Origin: an uncultured Helicobacter sp.
GTDB lineage: Bacteria > Campylobacterota > Campylobacteria > Campylobacterales > Helicobacteraceae
DNA length: 5,506 bases
Direction of reading: 5' to 3'
NCBI GenBank assembly: GCA_944325475.1
Contig: CALVAF010000134.1
Coordinates: 1 to 5,506, forward strand
Shown here piece after piece: positions 5,275 through 5,506 of this stretch. Each line of letters starts with the position of its first letter. The first letter of the stretch is position 1. The notes beneath the pieces were generated by a model. The model was not told the DNA's origin and did not search any database. It saw only the letters and a list, made by a program, of their open reading frames with translations. Made by a program: the position numbers and the translations under genes.

Positions 5275-5506
5275 GAATCAAACATCAAAATCACACATTT
5301 CGTGCAATCTGCAGGTTGAGCTGCAAAAATAGGTCTGGAAGACCTCTCACATTTTGCTTGTAAGCTTAAAAACAATGAGGATTCCAATATCCTTGTTGGC
5401 TTTAGCGGAAACGAAGATGCCGGAATTTATCAAATCAACAATGAGCTTGCCATCGTGCAAAGTGCGGATTTCATTACCCCACTTGTCAATGACCCCTACA
5501 TTTATG
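5272..5506 (+). CDS. selD: Selenophosphate synthetase with in-frame UGA selenocysteine (5' part)
   Basis: SelD (selenide, water dikinase) makes selenophosphate, AMP and phosphate from selenide, ATP and water; selenophosphate feeds Sec-tRNA synthesis and selenouridine. The visible 78 codons start MESNIKITHFVQSAG, then TGA (5317-5319) at codon 16, then AAKIGLEDLSHFACK. The family has Cys or Sec at this position, followed by an essential lysine (Lys19 here, in GUAAK), so UGA is read as selenocysteine. Further on, ILVGFSGNEDAGIY corresponds to the metal/ATP aspartate region, and QSADFITPLVNDPYIY to the TTDF(F/x)P(I/V)VD-P block with the next conserved aspartate. The frame stays open to the window edge, so the gene is cut by the window, not truncated. 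Start ATA 5272 is inferred from GGAG at 5261-5264. A plain ORF scan misses the gene because the UGA lies so near the start. A hairpin downstream of the UGA supports recoding. Confidence 0.93.
5323..5357 (+). promoter_or_regulatory. Bacterial SECIS element in selD
   Basis: Starting four bases after the UGA, GCAAAA (5323-5328) pairs with TTTTGC (5352-5357). After an asymmetric internal loop, AGGTCT (5331-5336) pairs exactly with AGACCT (5340-5345), closing the triloop GGA (5337-5339). The apical loop starts with G and lies 17 bases after the UGA. Bacterial SECIS elements bind SelB and lie inside the coding region just after UGA, with a guanine among the first loop bases and a loop roughly 16-37 bases downstream, so the fit is good. 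It is read from sequence, not folded by software. Confidence 0.75.

Noticed and set aside
5317..5319. UGA in selD as a nonsense mutation or pseudogene
   Set aside because: It falls exactly at the family's Cys/Sec catalytic position, the downstream frame is intact and conserved, and a SECIS-like hairpin follows.

Overview
The window looks like chromosomal DNA from an epsilonproteobacterium (Campylobacterota), most likely a Helicobacter other than H. pylori. The base composition is AT-rich, many GATTC/GAATC-type pentamers occur between and inside genes, promoters look like Campylobacter/Helicobacter sigma-70 (TATAAT-like -10 boxes in AT tracts with poor -35 boxes), and the gene set is plain metabolic and membrane genes. 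The genus is an inference from style, not from a marker gene.

Layout from left to right: (1) the last 28 codons of an unidentified plus-strand gene, 1-87; (2) a 248-base AT-rich leader with a promoter and a 16-base perfect palindrome; (3) gdhA, an NADP-type hexameric glutamate dehydrogenase, 336-1688; (4) about 820 bases without an intact gene, holding 3' hairpins of gdhA and what appears to be a decayed coding sequence (one in-frame stop, two frame changes), about 1798-2319; (5) a two-gene unit, a MarC-family membrane protein (2510-3142) and a DUF455 ferritin-like diiron protein (3153-3986), in which the marC stop codon overlaps the next gene's Shine-Dalgarno sequence; (6) a convergent spacer, 3987-4406, with a perfect 14-bp inverted repeat and a doubtful minus-strand small ORF; (7) a TauE/SafE-family permease on the minus strand, 4407-5186; (8) a divergent promoter region; (9) the 5' part of selD, running off the right edge.

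The most noteworthy feature is selD, which is interrupted by an in-frame UGA at the active-site position. Read through as selenocysteine, it gives a clean selenophosphate synthetase N-terminus (SAGUAAK...), and a two-tier hairpin fitting the bacterial SECIS pattern follows the UGA. This implies that the host makes selenoproteins and that its selenium donor enzyme is itself one. A conventional ORF scan would miss the gene.

The second notable point is that two genes, selD and the DUF455 gene, each have a good Shine-Dalgarno sequence at the right distance but AUA, not AUG, at the expected initiator position, with no in-frame AUG nearby. Either this genome uses AUA starts, or there are two G-to-A changes or sequence errors. 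Otherwise the window is ordinary housekeeping DNA; I see no CRISPR, insertion sequence, tRNA, rRNA or phage gene.
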